Positions 42,033 to 49,960 of a stretch of DNA of 50,775 nucleotides are shown here, piece after piece (the first letter of the stretch is position 1; every line of letters starts with the position of its first letter). The stretch lies in the NCBI GenBank assembly GCA_045660295.1, contig JAZRDN010000032.1, positions 1-50,775 on the forward strand, read 5' to 3'. The translations under genes and the position numbers were made by a program. The notes beneath the pieces are model-generated. The model was given only the letters and a program-made list of their open reading frames with translations. It did not search any database and was not told the origin of the DNA. The stretch is from RGIG8775 sp045660295 (GTDB lineage Bacteria; Bacillota; Clostridia; Oscillospirales; CAG-272).

Positions 42033-42791
42033 TCAATAATAAAGCTCTATTCCCTTTTCTTCAAAGAGACGCTTCCATTTGTCGCTTGGCTCTATGTCGG
42101 TAACGACCATGTCGATATCCTCAAGCTCACCAAGTCTGACAAAGGAGATTTTGTCAAATTTCGTATGGTCTACGGCAAGTATGACCTTTTTCGCCGACTT
42201 GATAAACGCCTTTTTAAGCGTTGCGTAGGTCTCGCGTCCGTCGGTCATTCCCTTGTCTATGTCAAAGCCCTTGCATGAGAACACGGCGTAATCGGCGTAG
42301 TATTTCTCAACTACCTCCTCTGCCGCCCCCCCGAAGAAGGACATCGACTCGCTTCTGTACATACCGCCCGTTGAAACTATGTTCCAGTCGTGACCCTGCG
42401 GAAGGTCAAGCAGTATCTCCACAGAGTTTGTCACAAGCGTAAGGTTGTGCTTTGAAAAGATGCTCTTGACGGTAAACAGCGCCGTAGAGCTTGAGTCAAG
42501 CAAAAGGCTGTCTCCGTCCGATATAAGCGAGCCTATTATCTCGGCGATATATTTCTTTCCGCTTACGTTGGTCTGCTTACGCACGGTGTACGGAAGCTCG
42601 CTGGTCATATTCTCGTTTCTGACGGCGCCGCCGTAGGTTTTTTTGGCGTAGCCCTCACTTTCGAGCCTTTCAAGGTCGCGGCGGATAGTCTCCTCCGTCA
42701 CCTCGTATTTTTCGGCAAGCTCATTTACGACGACCTTGCCGTCCATCATCAATTTCTGGAGAATTTCTCCCCTTCTCTCTATCGGCAGCAT
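42033..42791 (-). CDS. DeoR family transcription regulator
   Basis: The 252-residue protein has an N-terminal DeoR winged helix ('RRGEILQKLMMDGKVVVNEL', 'VTEETIRRDLERLESEGY'). Its C-terminal sugar-phosphate isomerase-like sensor domain contains 'GDSLLLDSSSTALFTV' and 'SCKGFDIDKGMTDG'. DeoR regulators usually respond to a phosphorylated sugar. Here the natural effector would be a sugar-1-phosphate or another intermediate of deoxyhexose breakdown. The start is 4 nt after the pduT stop and lacks a clear ribosome binding site, so translation may depend on pduT. It lies inside the BMC operon. Confidence 0.9.
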   Translation of the reverse strand: MLPIERRGEILQKLMMDGKVVVNELAEKYEVTEETIRRDLERLESEGYAKKTYGGAVRNENMTSELPYTVRKQTNVSGKKYIAEIIGSLISDGDSLLLDSSSTALFTVKSIFSKHNLTLVTNSVEILLDLPQGHDWNIVSTGGMYRSESMSFFGGAAEEVVEKYYADYAVFSCKGFDIDKGMTDGRETYATLKKAFIKSAKKVILAVDHTKFDKISFVRLGELEDIDMVVTDIEPSDKWKRLFEEKGIELYY

Positions 42792-42795
42792 AGGC

Positions 42796-43347
42796 TTACA
42801 ATATCGAAGCCCAAAGGCTCTTGTCGGGGTTGGGTATCACCGAGCTGTCAAGGAAAAGTCCGTTTTCTCCAACCTTTGCCTTAGCTGTGTCAATTGCCGC
42901 GGAGACCGCCGCGACGTCGCCTGTAATAAGCATATAAGACTTTCCGCACATTCCTCTGGCGATACGAAGCTCGATAAGCGAGACCGCGCTGGTCTTTGCC
43001 GCGGTATCAGCCGCGACGATGATAGCGGGTGCAGAGAACGTTTCAAGCACGCCCAGCGCTCTTGCGCCCTCTACATTCGCGCCGCCGTAGATAGCGGGGA
43101 AAATATCGTCGTGGGGATTGCCCAGCACGAAGGAGTCGGTCAGCTTTTCGCCAAGCTGAGCCTTTGCCGCGTCTATCGACGCTCTTATAGCCGAAAGCTC
43201 GCCGCCGATAAGCGTGATGTACTTACCAGGACAGACCACCGAGGACTGCAATATCTCTATATTGGCGGTCTTTACCATAAGGTCAGCCGCGGTAATGCCC
43301 GCGGAGACGGTCTGGTATTCGACCATTCCGATTGCTTTATTTAACAT
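42796..43347 (-). CDS. pduT: BMC-T shell protein, PduT type
   Basis: The 183-residue protein contains two BMC domains in tandem (about 3-85 and 95-180), so it forms a trimer with pseudo-hexameric shape. A Cys at position 39 in 'SSVVCPGKYITL' matches the place where PduT binds a [4Fe-4S] cluster at the central pore. It may pass electrons across the shell to or from PduS, which is encoded directly upstream. AAGGACGG precedes the ATG. Confidence 0.9.
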   Translation of the reverse strand: MLNKAIGMVEYQTVSAGITAADLMVKTANIEILQSSVVCPGKYITLIGGELSAIRASIDAAKAQLGEKLTDSFVLGNPHDDIFPAIYGGANVEGARALGVLETFSAPAIIVAADTAAKTSAVSLIELRIARGMCGKSYMLITGDVAAVSAAIDTAKAKVGENGLFLDSSVIPNPDKSLWASIL

Positions 43348-43365
43348 AATTAACCGTCCTTAAAA

Positions 43366-44694
43366 TCATTTTTCGATAACGACGTAAGTGTCGGTAACCT
43401 CTTTTACCTTGCCGTCAAAGGGAGCGTGCACCGAAACGCCCAGCTTATCGGGCGTGTAGCTTCCCACAAGGTCGCCCGCCTTTACGCTGTCTCCCACCTT
43501 CACCGCGGCAACAGCGGGAGCGCCGATGCCCTGAGCAAGCATTAGCTTTATGCTCTTACAGGTGATATCCACGTCCACAAGCGGAGCGGGGATATCGTAT
43601 TTGGAAAGCCCCATTCTGGAGATAAGCCTTGACATGGGAACGCGTCTGTACTCTATGGCGCTGTCCACGGGCTTAGCCTCAAGTCCCTTCTTTGGAGCTA
43701 CGCCGTTTTTGCGAAGCTCTGCTCTGACCTCTCCGATAATCGAACGGGGGTTCAAGCCCTGACCGCAGGAGTACATCTCGCAAAGTCCGCAAGAGGAGCA
43801 GGAGAATGTTCCCATAAACGCCGAAACGTCAGCGGACACTCCGCTTGCCACCGCTCTCATGACCTTATGGGGCTCGATGGGGTGACCCAGAAGATGTCTG
43901 GAACAGAGGTCTGTGCACATTCTGCACTGACAGCACGCCGCCATAGCGCGCTTTGTGCTTATGGTTATAGGAGTAAGCCTTTTCTGTACGATATAGGCGT
44001 TCTTTGGCATAACGAGAATAGCGTTGGAGTTCTTTGTCACCACGTCGCTTGTTGAGGAGATACGTCCCGTCATAGGACCGCCCGCGATTATCACCGCGTC
44101 CTCACATGTCGTTCCGCCCGCAAGTCTGATAAGCTCGCCGTATGTAATTCCAAGAGGAACTTTCAGTGTGCAAGGGGTCTTGACCTCGCCCGCGATAGTG
44201 ATAAATTTATGCGTTACGGGCGCATTCTCTTTCCACGCGCGGTAGAGGTTATAGACAGTCTCCACGTTATAGACCACGCATCCCACGCTGATGGGAAGCG
44301 CGCCGGGATTTACCACCCTGCCCGTCGCCTCGTAAACGGTGACTATCTCATCTCCCGCGGGATATATCTCGGGAAGATAACATATTTTTATTTTTTCGAA
44401 CTCTCGGAGGCAAGCCTTTACCGCCTCAATCGCCTCTGTATATGCGGGCTTTACCGCCACAATTACCGAGGACGCGCCGAGGGTATCGGCTATTTCGCAA
44501 AGAGTCGTCATTATTTCCTTTGCGTAACGCGCGAGCACCTGTCTGTGGAGCTTGAAAAGAGGCTCGCACTCGGCACAGTTGAGAATAACCGTGTCAGCCG
44601 TGGCATTGAGCTTGGCGTACGCGGGGAATCCCGCTCCGCCCGCGCCCACGATGCCCGAGTCGCGCATTATTTCGCTTAGCTTTTCAAATTTCAT
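43366..44694 (-). CDS. pduS: PduS-like iron-sulfur flavoprotein (RnfC-related)
   Basis: The 442-residue protein starts with a glycine-rich NADH/flavin-binding region ('SGIVGAGGAGFPAYAKLN'). It has an SLBB-like central part and two 4Fe-4S motifs, 'CCQCRMCTDLCSRH' and 'CSSCGLCEMYSCGQG'. Its C-terminal RnfC-like/biotinyl-like domain contains 'VKVGDSVKAGDLVG'. In Salmonella PduS reduces cobalamin; in other loci it may reoxidise NADH. It sits next to pduT, a possible electron partner. No cobalamin enzyme is visible here, so electron transfer is the more likely role. Confidence 0.9.
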   Translation of the reverse strand: MKFEKLSEIMRDSGIVGAGGAGFPAYAKLNATADTVILNCAECEPLFKLHRQVLARYAKEIMTTLCEIADTLGASSVIVAVKPAYTEAIEAVKACLREFEKIKICYLPEIYPAGDEIVTVYEATGRVVNPGALPISVGCVVYNVETVYNLYRAWKENAPVTHKFITIAGEVKTPCTLKVPLGITYGELIRLAGGTTCEDAVIIAGGPMTGRISSTSDVVTKNSNAILVMPKNAYIVQKRLTPITISTKRAMAACCQCRMCTDLCSRHLLGHPIEPHKVMRAVASGVSADVSAFMGTFSCSSCGLCEMYSCGQGLNPRSIIGEVRAELRKNGVAPKKGLEAKPVDSAIEYRRVPMSRLISRMGLSKYDIPAPLVDVDITCKSIKLMLAQGIGAPAVAAVKVGDSVKAGDLVGSYTPDKLGVSVHAPFDGKVKEVTDTYVVIEK

Positions 44695-44725
44695 GCTTTA
44701 TCCTTAGAATAACAAATTATACTTT

Positions 44726-44977
44726 TTACACTTCGTCAACTATACCTACGATAGCCGCGTCAACGGGGGCGTTTTCAAGCCCACAGCCGATTCTTGCCGC
44801 ACTGCCCTCTGCCACAAGCACCGTTTCACCGATGCCCGCGCCTACGTTGTCTATGGCAACAAACTCGCCCCGAGCCTCCATATTTTCAAGAGGACGGACG
44901 ATCATCAGCTTCTGACCGATAAGTCTTTCATTTTTTCTTGTGGAAACTATGCTTCCAACTACTTTTCCGATAATCAT
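44726..44977 (-). CDS. eutN: BMC-P vertex protein (EutN/CcmL family)
   Basis: The 83-residue protein matches the pentameric shell vertex family: 'IIGKVVGSIVSTRKNE', 'KLMIVRPLENM', 'FVAIDNVGAGIGETVLVAEG' and 'VDAAIVGIVD'. Twelve pentamers close the vertices of the icosahedral shell. It is the only BMC-P gene in the window. Bases 44978-45122 hold no gene. Confidence 0.94.
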   Translation of the reverse strand: MIIGKVVGSIVSTRKNERLIGQKLMIVRPLENMEARGEFVAIDNVGAGIGETVLVAEGSAARIGCGLENAPVDAAIVGIVDEV

Positions 44978-45122
44978 TTTTCACAGTTCCTTTCAATTAT
45001 TTTTTGAGAACCTTGTGCCGCGCGTCAATTTTTGATACGTCGCACAAAACTCTCTTTGTATCAATTTTCCGTTTGTAACTTCCCGTTTGGGGCGGTATGA
45101 CCGCCCCAAACGAAAGTCAGCC

Positions 45123-45401
45123 TTACTTAAGTACGGGAAGAATCTTCTCCACGTCAGCGTGAGGTCTGGGAATAACGTGAGTAGCGATGATCTCACCAAG
45201 GTTGCCCGCAGCTACAGCGCCTGCCTCAACAGCAGCCTTAACAGCTCCAACGTCGCCGCGTACCATAACGGATACGAGTCCCGAACCGATCTTCTCAGTA
45301 CCGATAAGGGTTACGTTTGCAGCCTTTACCATTGCGTCAGCAGCCTCGATTGCCGCTACAAGACCTCTGGTCTCAACCATTCCAAGTGCTTCAAGTGCCA
45401 T
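45123..45401 (-). CDS. BMC-H shell hexamer, paralogue 1
   Basis: The 92-residue PduA/PduJ/EutM-type protein begins 'MALEALGMVETRGLVAAIEA'. It has the pore loop 'EKIGSGL' and the conserved 'VISPRPH'-type segment, here 'HVIPRPHADVEKIL'. It forms hexagonal tiles of the facets. It is nearly identical to the proteins at 45470 and 46215; differences cluster around residues 58-72. GGAGGT precedes the ATG. Confidence 0.96.
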   Translation of the reverse strand: MALEALGMVETRGLVAAIEAADAMVKAANVTLIGTEKIGSGLVSVMVRGDVGAVKAAVEAGAVAAGNLGEIIATHVIPRPHADVEKILPVLK

Positions 45402-45469
45402 TTTTATTACCTCCGTATATATTTTTAAATTTTAAACCTTTTACAAAACGATGATTAATCGTCAGTTTC

Positions 45470-45748
45470 TTATTTCAAGCTGGGAAGAATCTTCTCAACG
45501 TCAGCGTGAGGTCTGGGGATTACGTGTACCGCAACAATCTCGCCGAGCTTGCAAGCAGCGTTGCTTCCCGCCTCGGTTGCAGCCTTAACAGCTCCAACGT
45601 CGCCGCGTACCATAACCGATACGAGTCCGGATCCGATCTTCTCTGTGCCGATAAGTGTTACGTTTGCAGCCTTTACCATTGCGTCCGCAGCCTCGATTGC
45701 CGCTACAAGACCTCTGGTCTCAACCATTCCAAGTGCTTCAAGTGCCAT
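45470..45748 (-). CDS. BMC-H shell hexamer, paralogue 2
   Basis: This 92-residue BMC-H differs from paralogue 1 mainly at 'KAATEAGSNAACKLGEIVAV' (about residues 55-74), including an extra Cys. The pore loop 'EKIGSGL' is kept. GGAGG precedes the ATG. It is probably a recent duplicate. Confidence 0.96.
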   Translation of the reverse strand: MALEALGMVETRGLVAAIEAADAMVKAANVTLIGTEKIGSGLVSVMVRGDVGAVKAATEAGSNAACKLGEIVAVHVIPRPHADVEKILPSLK

Positions 45749-45766
45749 AATTATTAGCCTCCGTAA

Positions 45767-46198
45767 TTATTTTTTAGTTGTTTTTTTCGGGGTCGTGCCC
45801 GATGCTTTCGTTGTTTTTTTAGCAGGCGCTGTTGCTGTTGCAGTCGCTTTAGCCGTTTCCTTTACGGGCGCCTCGCTTGCCGCCTCTTTGACGGGTGCTT
45901 CTTCGACAGCGTTCTTTTTTTCAAGACGCTTTGCCGAAAGCAACGCCATTTTCATTGTCTCGGGATGCGGATTTGCGATAACGGCGTGCGCCACAGGCTT
46001 TTTTATACATGTCGCGCAAGCGTTCTCCACAGCCGCGTTTACGGCTGAAACGCTTCCCGTGACGATAAGCGTTACAAGTCGTCCGCCCAGCTTTCTTTCC
46101 CAGCTGACAAGCGTTACGTCGGCGCTCTTGCACATAATGTCAAGCGCGTCAACCGCCGCTACGACTCCGCTTACCTCAACAAATCCAAGTGAATTCAT
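45767..46198 (-). CDS. BMC-H shell protein with a C-terminal Ala/Lys/Thr-rich tail
   Basis: The 143-residue protein has a BMC domain (1-90, 'LGFVEVSGVVAAVDALDIM') with a different pore loop ('ERKLGGRL') and Cys residues at 23, 62 and 65. A tail of about 50 residues made almost only of Ala, Lys, Thr, Glu, Pro and Ser follows (for example 'APAKKTTKASGTTPKKTTKK'). Extended BMC-H proteins such as PduK or EutK exist; this tail shows no Zn motif or HTH. It is basic at its end and may bind nucleic acid, cargo or other shells. Confidence 0.93.
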   Translation of the reverse strand: MNSLGFVEVSGVVAAVDALDIMCKSADVTLVSWERKLGGRLVTLIVTGSVSAVNAAVENACATCIKKPVAHAVIANPHPETMKMALLSAKRLEKKNAVEEAPVKEAASEAPVKETAKATATATAPAKKTTKASGTTPKKTTKK

Positions 46199-46214
46199 AA
46201 TTTCTCCTTATGTC

Positions 46215-46493
46215 TTACGCAAGAGAAGGAAGAATCTTCTCAACGTCAGCGTGAGGTCTGGGAATTACGTGTACCGCAACAAGCTCGCCGAGCTTAGAAG
46301 CAGCCGCGCTGCCTGCCTCGGTAGCAGCCTTAACTGCTCCAACGTCGCCACGTACCATAACCGATACGAGTCCGGATCCGATCTTCTCTGTGCCGATGAG
46401 AGTAACCTCTGCTGCTTTTACCATTGCGTCTGCCGCCTCGATAGCCGCTACGAGACCTCTTGTTTCTATCATTCCAAGTGCTTCAAGTGCCAT
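46215..46493 (-). CDS. BMC-H shell hexamer, paralogue 3
   Basis: The 92-residue protein is nearly identical to paralogues 1 and 2, with 'MALEALGMIETRGLVAAIEA' and 'GSAAASKLGELVAV' as distinguishing parts. The pore loop is 'EKIGSGL'. AAAGGAAAT precedes the ATG. Confidence 0.96.
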   Translation of the reverse strand: MALEALGMIETRGLVAAIEAADAMVKAAEVTLIGTEKIGSGLVSVMVRGDVGAVKAATEAGSAAASKLGELVAVHVIPRPHADVEKILPSLA

Positions 46494-46529
46494 TTTCTTT
46501 ATTTCCTTTCTTTATTTAACACATTTAAC

Positions 46530-46844
46530 TCAGTTTTTATCAAATGCGTTTAATTTTAACATTTTTTCGGTGGATTCCTCCACGTTGGCTATGACGTGCT
46601 TACTTACCACGCCCGATACTCTTGCCGCCGCCTCTGCCGCCGCTTCAACAGCCGCGTTTACGTCCGAAACGCTTCCTCTGAACTTTACGCAGACGATAAG
46701 CGGTACGGGGAGCGCATCGGCGTTACCGGGTTTGTTTTTGTCAAAATGCTCAGCGGTAACGTTTGCCGCCTTACAGCCCGCGTCAAGAGCCACGAAAGCC
46801 GCCGCAAGTCCAAAGACCTCAATAATTCCCGTTGCCTGTGCCAT
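46530..46844 (-). CDS. Divergent BMC-H shell protein
   Basis: The 104-residue protein keeps the BMC pattern ('TGIIEVFGLAAAFVALDAGC', 'VSDVNAAVEAAAEAAARVSG', 'KHVIANVEEST'). It has a longer loop 'HFDKNKPGNADALPVPLIVC' where the pore strand begins. This insert of about 10 residues should change the pore or hexamer face. AAGGTG precedes the start. Confidence 0.88.
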   Translation of the reverse strand: MAQATGIIEVFGLAAAFVALDAGCKAANVTAEHFDKNKPGNADALPVPLIVCVKFRGSVSDVNAAVEAAAEAAARVSGVVSKHVIANVEESTEKMLKLNAFDKN

Positions 46845-46855
46845 ATTCAGTCACC

Positions 46856-48046
46856 TTAGGGGATAATAGCGATCTTCAAACCGTCCTGACGGAGGTTTGT
46901 TTCGAGCGCCTCGTTTGCTTCGGCAAGATGGAATCTGTGTGTGATAAGCTTTTCAAGCGGAAGTCCTATTGCCTTCGCGCGCTTGAGGAAATCAAAGGTG
47001 GTGGCGTAGTCGCGGAGAGTGTATACCCACGAGCCAACCGTTGTAATTTCCTTGGAGCAGATATCGAAGTGGGGGTTTATCGTAGCGTCGCCGCCGTTGA
47101 TAAAGAAGCCCAGCTCGCAAAGTCCGCCGCCGTTGCGAATAAACTTATAGATGTTCGCGTGTGCCACGGGCGAGCCTGTGCACTGGAACGCGAAATCGGC
47201 ATAGTAGCCGCCGAAGGATTCCTTAACCGCATCAGCCAGCTTGTCGCGGTCTGCGTAATTCTTGAAGTTTACGGTAGCCGTAGCGCCCATAAGACGGGCG
47301 AACTCAAGTCTCTGCTCGTTTCCGTCAACCGCCGTGATATTCTCTATACCCATCGTGCGGAGCACCGCGATACAAAGAAGTCCGATAGGACCGCAGCCCT
47401 GAACCGCTACTCTGGAGTTGAAGCGGAGAATGTCGGTGGTCTTTGCTCTCTCAACCGCGTGGATAAGCACCGCCGCGGGCTCGATAAGTATTCTCGAATC
47501 GAGGTCGAGGTTGCTTACGTTAAACACGGTAGAGCCGCCGCGGATAACTATGTAGTCGGCGTACCAGCCGTTGAGGTGGATATCGTCGTCGGGAAGAAGT
47601 CCGTAAACGTCAGCGCCGCCCACGTTCTGCTTGTTAAGGTCGAACATGGTAATGTCGGGATTGTCCTTGAAGATCATACAGGTAACGACCTTGTCGCCAA
47701 TGCCGAGAGGCTTGCCTGCGCTGTCCTTCTTAACGTTCTTACCCATCTTTACGATCTCGCCTGTTCCCTCGTGTCCGAGAACTACGGGAATAAGCCCGAA
47801 GGGGTCGCGCTTAAACTCGTGAGCGTCGGTTCCGCAAACGCCGCAACCCTCGACCTTTACGAGGATGTCGTCGTCACCAAGCTCGGGAATGGGGTATTCC
47901 TTGATCTCGAAGCGTTCTTTTTCTGTCAGAATAGCCACGCGCGAGGTCTTGGGGATCTCGCCCTGCGCGCACTTGCAGGAGCTTCCGCCCTTCATGCCCG
48001 CAACGACTTCTCTGACAATGGCTTCGATTCTTTCTTGTTCTGTCAT
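46856..48046 (-). CDS. BMC Zn-dependent alcohol dehydrogenase with N-terminal targeting helix
   Basis: The 396-residue medium-chain dehydrogenase has the catalytic zinc motif 'GCGVCGTDAHEF', 'VVLGHEGTGEIV' (GHE) and the Rossmann segment 'VAVQGCGPIGLLCIAVLR'. Residues 1-20 ('EQERIEAIVREVVAGMKG') form an encapsulation helix, followed by a Cys-containing linker 'GGSSCKCAQGEIP'. It should interconvert an aldehyde and an alcohol with NAD(H), regenerating NAD+ for the aldehyde dehydrogenase. Lactaldehyde to 1,2-propanediol is the reaction that best suits the locus; propionaldehyde to propanol is the alternative. AAAGGAT precedes the ATG. Confidence 0.92.
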   Translation of the reverse strand: MTEQERIEAIVREVVAGMKGGSSCKCAQGEIPKTSRVAILTEKERFEIKEYPIPELGDDDILVKVEGCGVCGTDAHEFKRDPFGLIPVVLGHEGTGEIVKMGKNVKKDSAGKPLGIGDKVVTCMIFKDNPDITMFDLNKQNVGGADVYGLLPDDDIHLNGWYADYIVIRGGSTVFNVSNLDLDSRILIEPAAVLIHAVERAKTTDILRFNSRVAVQGCGPIGLLCIAVLRTMGIENITAVDGNEQRLEFARLMGATATVNFKNYADRDKLADAVKESFGGYYADFAFQCTGSPVAHANIYKFIRNGGGLCELGFFINGGDATINPHFDICSKEITTVGSWVYTLRDYATTFDFLKRAKAIGLPLEKLITHRFHLAEANEALETNLRQDGLKIAIIP

Positions 48047-48070
48047 TGTTTCTATCCTTTCTGTGGATTT

Positions 48071-48574
48071 TTAAGCGAAAAATTCTTCAAATATCTTTTT
48101 TCCGTAAGCCGAGAGCGCCGTGTCCTGCTCAGCGCTTCCGCCGCTGACTCCAAGGCCGCCGAGAATTTTCCCGTTCAGCTCAAGAGTGTCGCCGCCGCCG
48201 AAAATGACTATCCTACCGCCGTTTGTGTGCTGTATTCCGTACAGCGGGCCGCCCGGCGCGGCAAGAGTCGCCAGCTTTGAGGTGGGCATCTTAAGCGCCA
48301 CCACGGTGTACGCCTTGTTGATAGCGATGTCACGGCTTGCGAGGTAGGAATTATCCATGCACTCGCAGAGCTTGAGGTTTCCGCCCTCGTCGGCAACAGC
48401 CACCACGGCGTTGACTCCCATTTCGCGCGCCCTCTCCTCAACCTTTTCGGCAAGGAATTTGGCATCGGAAAGCGATATTTCATCTATCCTTTTCTTTTCC
48501 CGTGTAGGTACGCCCTCGCTCTTTACGATTTCTCGCACGGCGTCGCGCACCAGCTTTTCAATATCGGTACTCAT
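48071..48574 (-). CDS. BMC DUF336 (GlcG/HbpS, PduO C-terminal-like) protein
   Basis: The 167-residue protein has a DUF336 domain: 'ISLSDAKFLAEKVEERAREM', 'VVAVADEGGNLKLCECM', 'KAYTVVALKMPTSKL', 'GIQHTNGGRIVIFGGGDTL' and 'GLGVSGGSAEQD'. Such domains bind haem or similar ligands and form the C-terminal part of PduO. Residues 2-18 ('STDIEKLVRDAVREIVKS') are an encapsulation helix. I chose ATG 48574, 8 nt after the aldolase stop; a TTG at 48601 overlapping the aldolase is the alternative. Its role in the compartment is unknown. Confidence 0.88.
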   Translation of the reverse strand: MSTDIEKLVRDAVREIVKSEGVPTREKKRIDEISLSDAKFLAEKVEERAREMGVNAVVAVADEGGNLKLCECMDNSYLASRDIAINKAYTVVALKMPTSKLATLAAPGGPLYGIQHTNGGRIVIFGGGDTLELNGKILGGLGVSGGSAEQDTALSAYGKKIFEEFFA

Positions 48575-48581
48575 AAAAGGC

Positions 48582-49376
48582 TTACTTGCCCATTGCGGCA
48601 AGAACCTTCTTTGTTATCTCAGCGATAAGGTCGCTGTCGTCGGAGCAAGATCCGCCGCAAGAACCGCCACAGCTATGGCAGCTGGGCTTGCCCGCCTTTG
48701 CGTTGGGGCAAATGTCAGCGGGGTGCTTACCCTTGAGACCGAACTGACGTCTGATCTCATAAAGTCTCTGTACCTGAGACTCGGAAAGCTGCTTGGGACC
48801 GCCGAGCATCTTGGACTGGTAAAGGAGCTGAGCGTAGAACTCAAGAGACTCCATCTTGTGGTATGCGTTAAGGAGCGAATCCGAGAAGGAAAGCGCACCG
48901 TGGTTTGCAAGAAGAACTGCATCGTAGTACTGAAGGTGCTTGGAAACAGCATCGGGGATCTCCTCTGTGGAGGGTGTACCGTACTCAGCGATCGGAACAC
49001 AGCCAAGAGCGATTACCGCCTCGGGCATGATGGGCTCTGTAAGCGGAATACCCGCGATAGCAAAGCTTGTTGCGTAGAGGGGGTGAGCGTGAACGACAGC
49101 CTTAACGTCGGGACGCTCCTTGTAAACTCTCATGTGCATCTTGATCTCGGAAGAAGGTCTGTAGCCCTCGTTAGCCTGGATAACGTTACCGTTTGCGTCA
49201 ACCTTACAGATAAATTCGGGGGTCATGAAGCCCTTGGAAACTCCTGTGGGGGTGCAAAGGAATTCGTTGTCGTTGATCTTTACCGAGATGTTACCGTCGT
49301 TGGAGGCAACCATGCCGTGATCGTAGATTCGCTTACCGATCTCACAGATCTGTTTTTTGATTTCGTACTCTGTCAT
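48582..49376 (-). CDS. fucA: BMC class II aldolase (fuculose/rhamnulose-1-phosphate aldolase type)
   Basis: The 264-residue protein has the class II aldolase/adducin fold, with 'HGMVASNDGNISVKIND', the zinc-binding 'AVVHAHPLYATSFAIAG' and a second metal His in 'LLANHGALSFSD'. It should split L-fuculose-1-phosphate or a related sugar phosphate into DHAP and L-lactaldehyde. The C-terminus has a Cys-rich linker 'SCHSCGGSCGGSCSDD' and a final helix 'DLIAEITKKVLAAMGK', a C-terminal encapsulation peptide. It is the first gene behind the promoter at 49437-49465, with AAAGGAG upstream. The epimer specificity is not certain. Confidence 0.93.
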   Translation of the reverse strand: MTEYEIKKQICEIGKRIYDHGMVASNDGNISVKINDNEFLCTPTGVSKGFMTPEFICKVDANGNVIQANEGYRPSSEIKMHMRVYKERPDVKAVVHAHPLYATSFAIAGIPLTEPIMPEAVIALGCVPIAEYGTPSTEEIPDAVSKHLQYYDAVLLANHGALSFSDSLLNAYHKMESLEFYAQLLYQSKMLGGPKQLSESQVQRLYEIRRQFGLKGKHPADICPNAKAGKPSCHSCGGSCGGSCSDDSDLIAEITKKVLAAMGK

Positions 49377-49436
49377 TTTTAAGTATCTCCTTTGTTTGAT
49401 TTGTTTTATGTTGTTTTTTCATTGGTTTACAGTTTA

Positions 49437-49465
49437 ATAATACCACTTTATTACCTATTTGTCAA
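49437..49465 (-). promoter_or_regulatory. Promoter of the main BMC operon
   Basis: TTGACA (49460-49465), 17-bp spacer and TATTAT (49437-49442) on the minus strand, with an AT-rich leader of about 55 nt before the aldolase start. No obvious catabolite-response element is seen. Confidence 0.8.
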
Positions 49466-49537
49466 TAGTTTTTGCAATATTTTTGTGGTTTTTATTTGTT
49501 TTTGCGCTAAAATTGTGTGGTTTTTTCTTTTTTTGCG

Positions 49538-49960
49538 CTATTTGAGGTATTCAAGAAGCTCATCTATTCCCTGTCTCGTTTTAGACGAGGTGAAAAATAT
49601 CCGCTCACAGCCGCATTGCAAGAGCCAATCCTCGGCAAGCGCGGCATTGGCATGCTCGTCGTCGCACTTGGTGACTATGCCGACAACGGGGCGGTTAGCC
49701 ACGGGAGCGCAGGCAGGTGGGAAGATGCAATAATGCTCGGTAGCCGACACCACCAGCGCCACCACGTCAGCCTCATAGGAGTAAACCGCGAGCGCGCCGG
49801 CCAGATCCTTTCCCTCGGCGTACTCACCGGGGGTGTCCATAAGGTGGTCGGAATAGTCGACACACTGCGTTTTGCGGTAGACAAGCTCCTCACCCCTGAG
49901 AGCCTCGATAAGCGTGGTCTTGCCGACCTCGCTCCTGCCCATAAAGATGATTTTCTTCAT
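49538..49960 (-). CDS. eutP: BMC-associated small GTPase-like protein (EutP/PduV)
   Basis: The 140-residue protein has a P-loop 'FMGRSEVGKTTLIEAL', 'LMDTPGEY' (DxPG) and 'GIVTKCDDEH' (NKxD-like, here TKCD) in a Ras-like fold. PduV is linked to compartment movement or position, and EutP has been proposed as an acetate kinase-like enzyme; the exact role is open. Its start overlaps the stop of the eutS gene by 4 nt, so the two are co-translated. Confidence 0.93.
   Translation of the reverse strand: MKKIIFMGRSEVGKTTLIEALRGEELVYRKTQCVDYSDHLMDTPGEYAEGKDLAGALAVYSYEADVVALVVSATEHYCIFPPACAPVANRPVVGIVTKCDDEHANAALAEDWLLQCGCERIFFTSSKTRQGIDELLEYLK

Noticed and set aside
45123..46493. Repeated blocks that could suggest a CRISPR array or satellite
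   Set aside because: The repeats are three near-identical BMC-H genes with normal ribosome binding sites; there is no short repeat-spacer pattern anywhere in the window.
46832..48280. Plus-strand frame of 482 codons opposite the alcohol dehydrogenase
   Set aside because: Antisense to a gene with clear zinc and Rossmann motifs.
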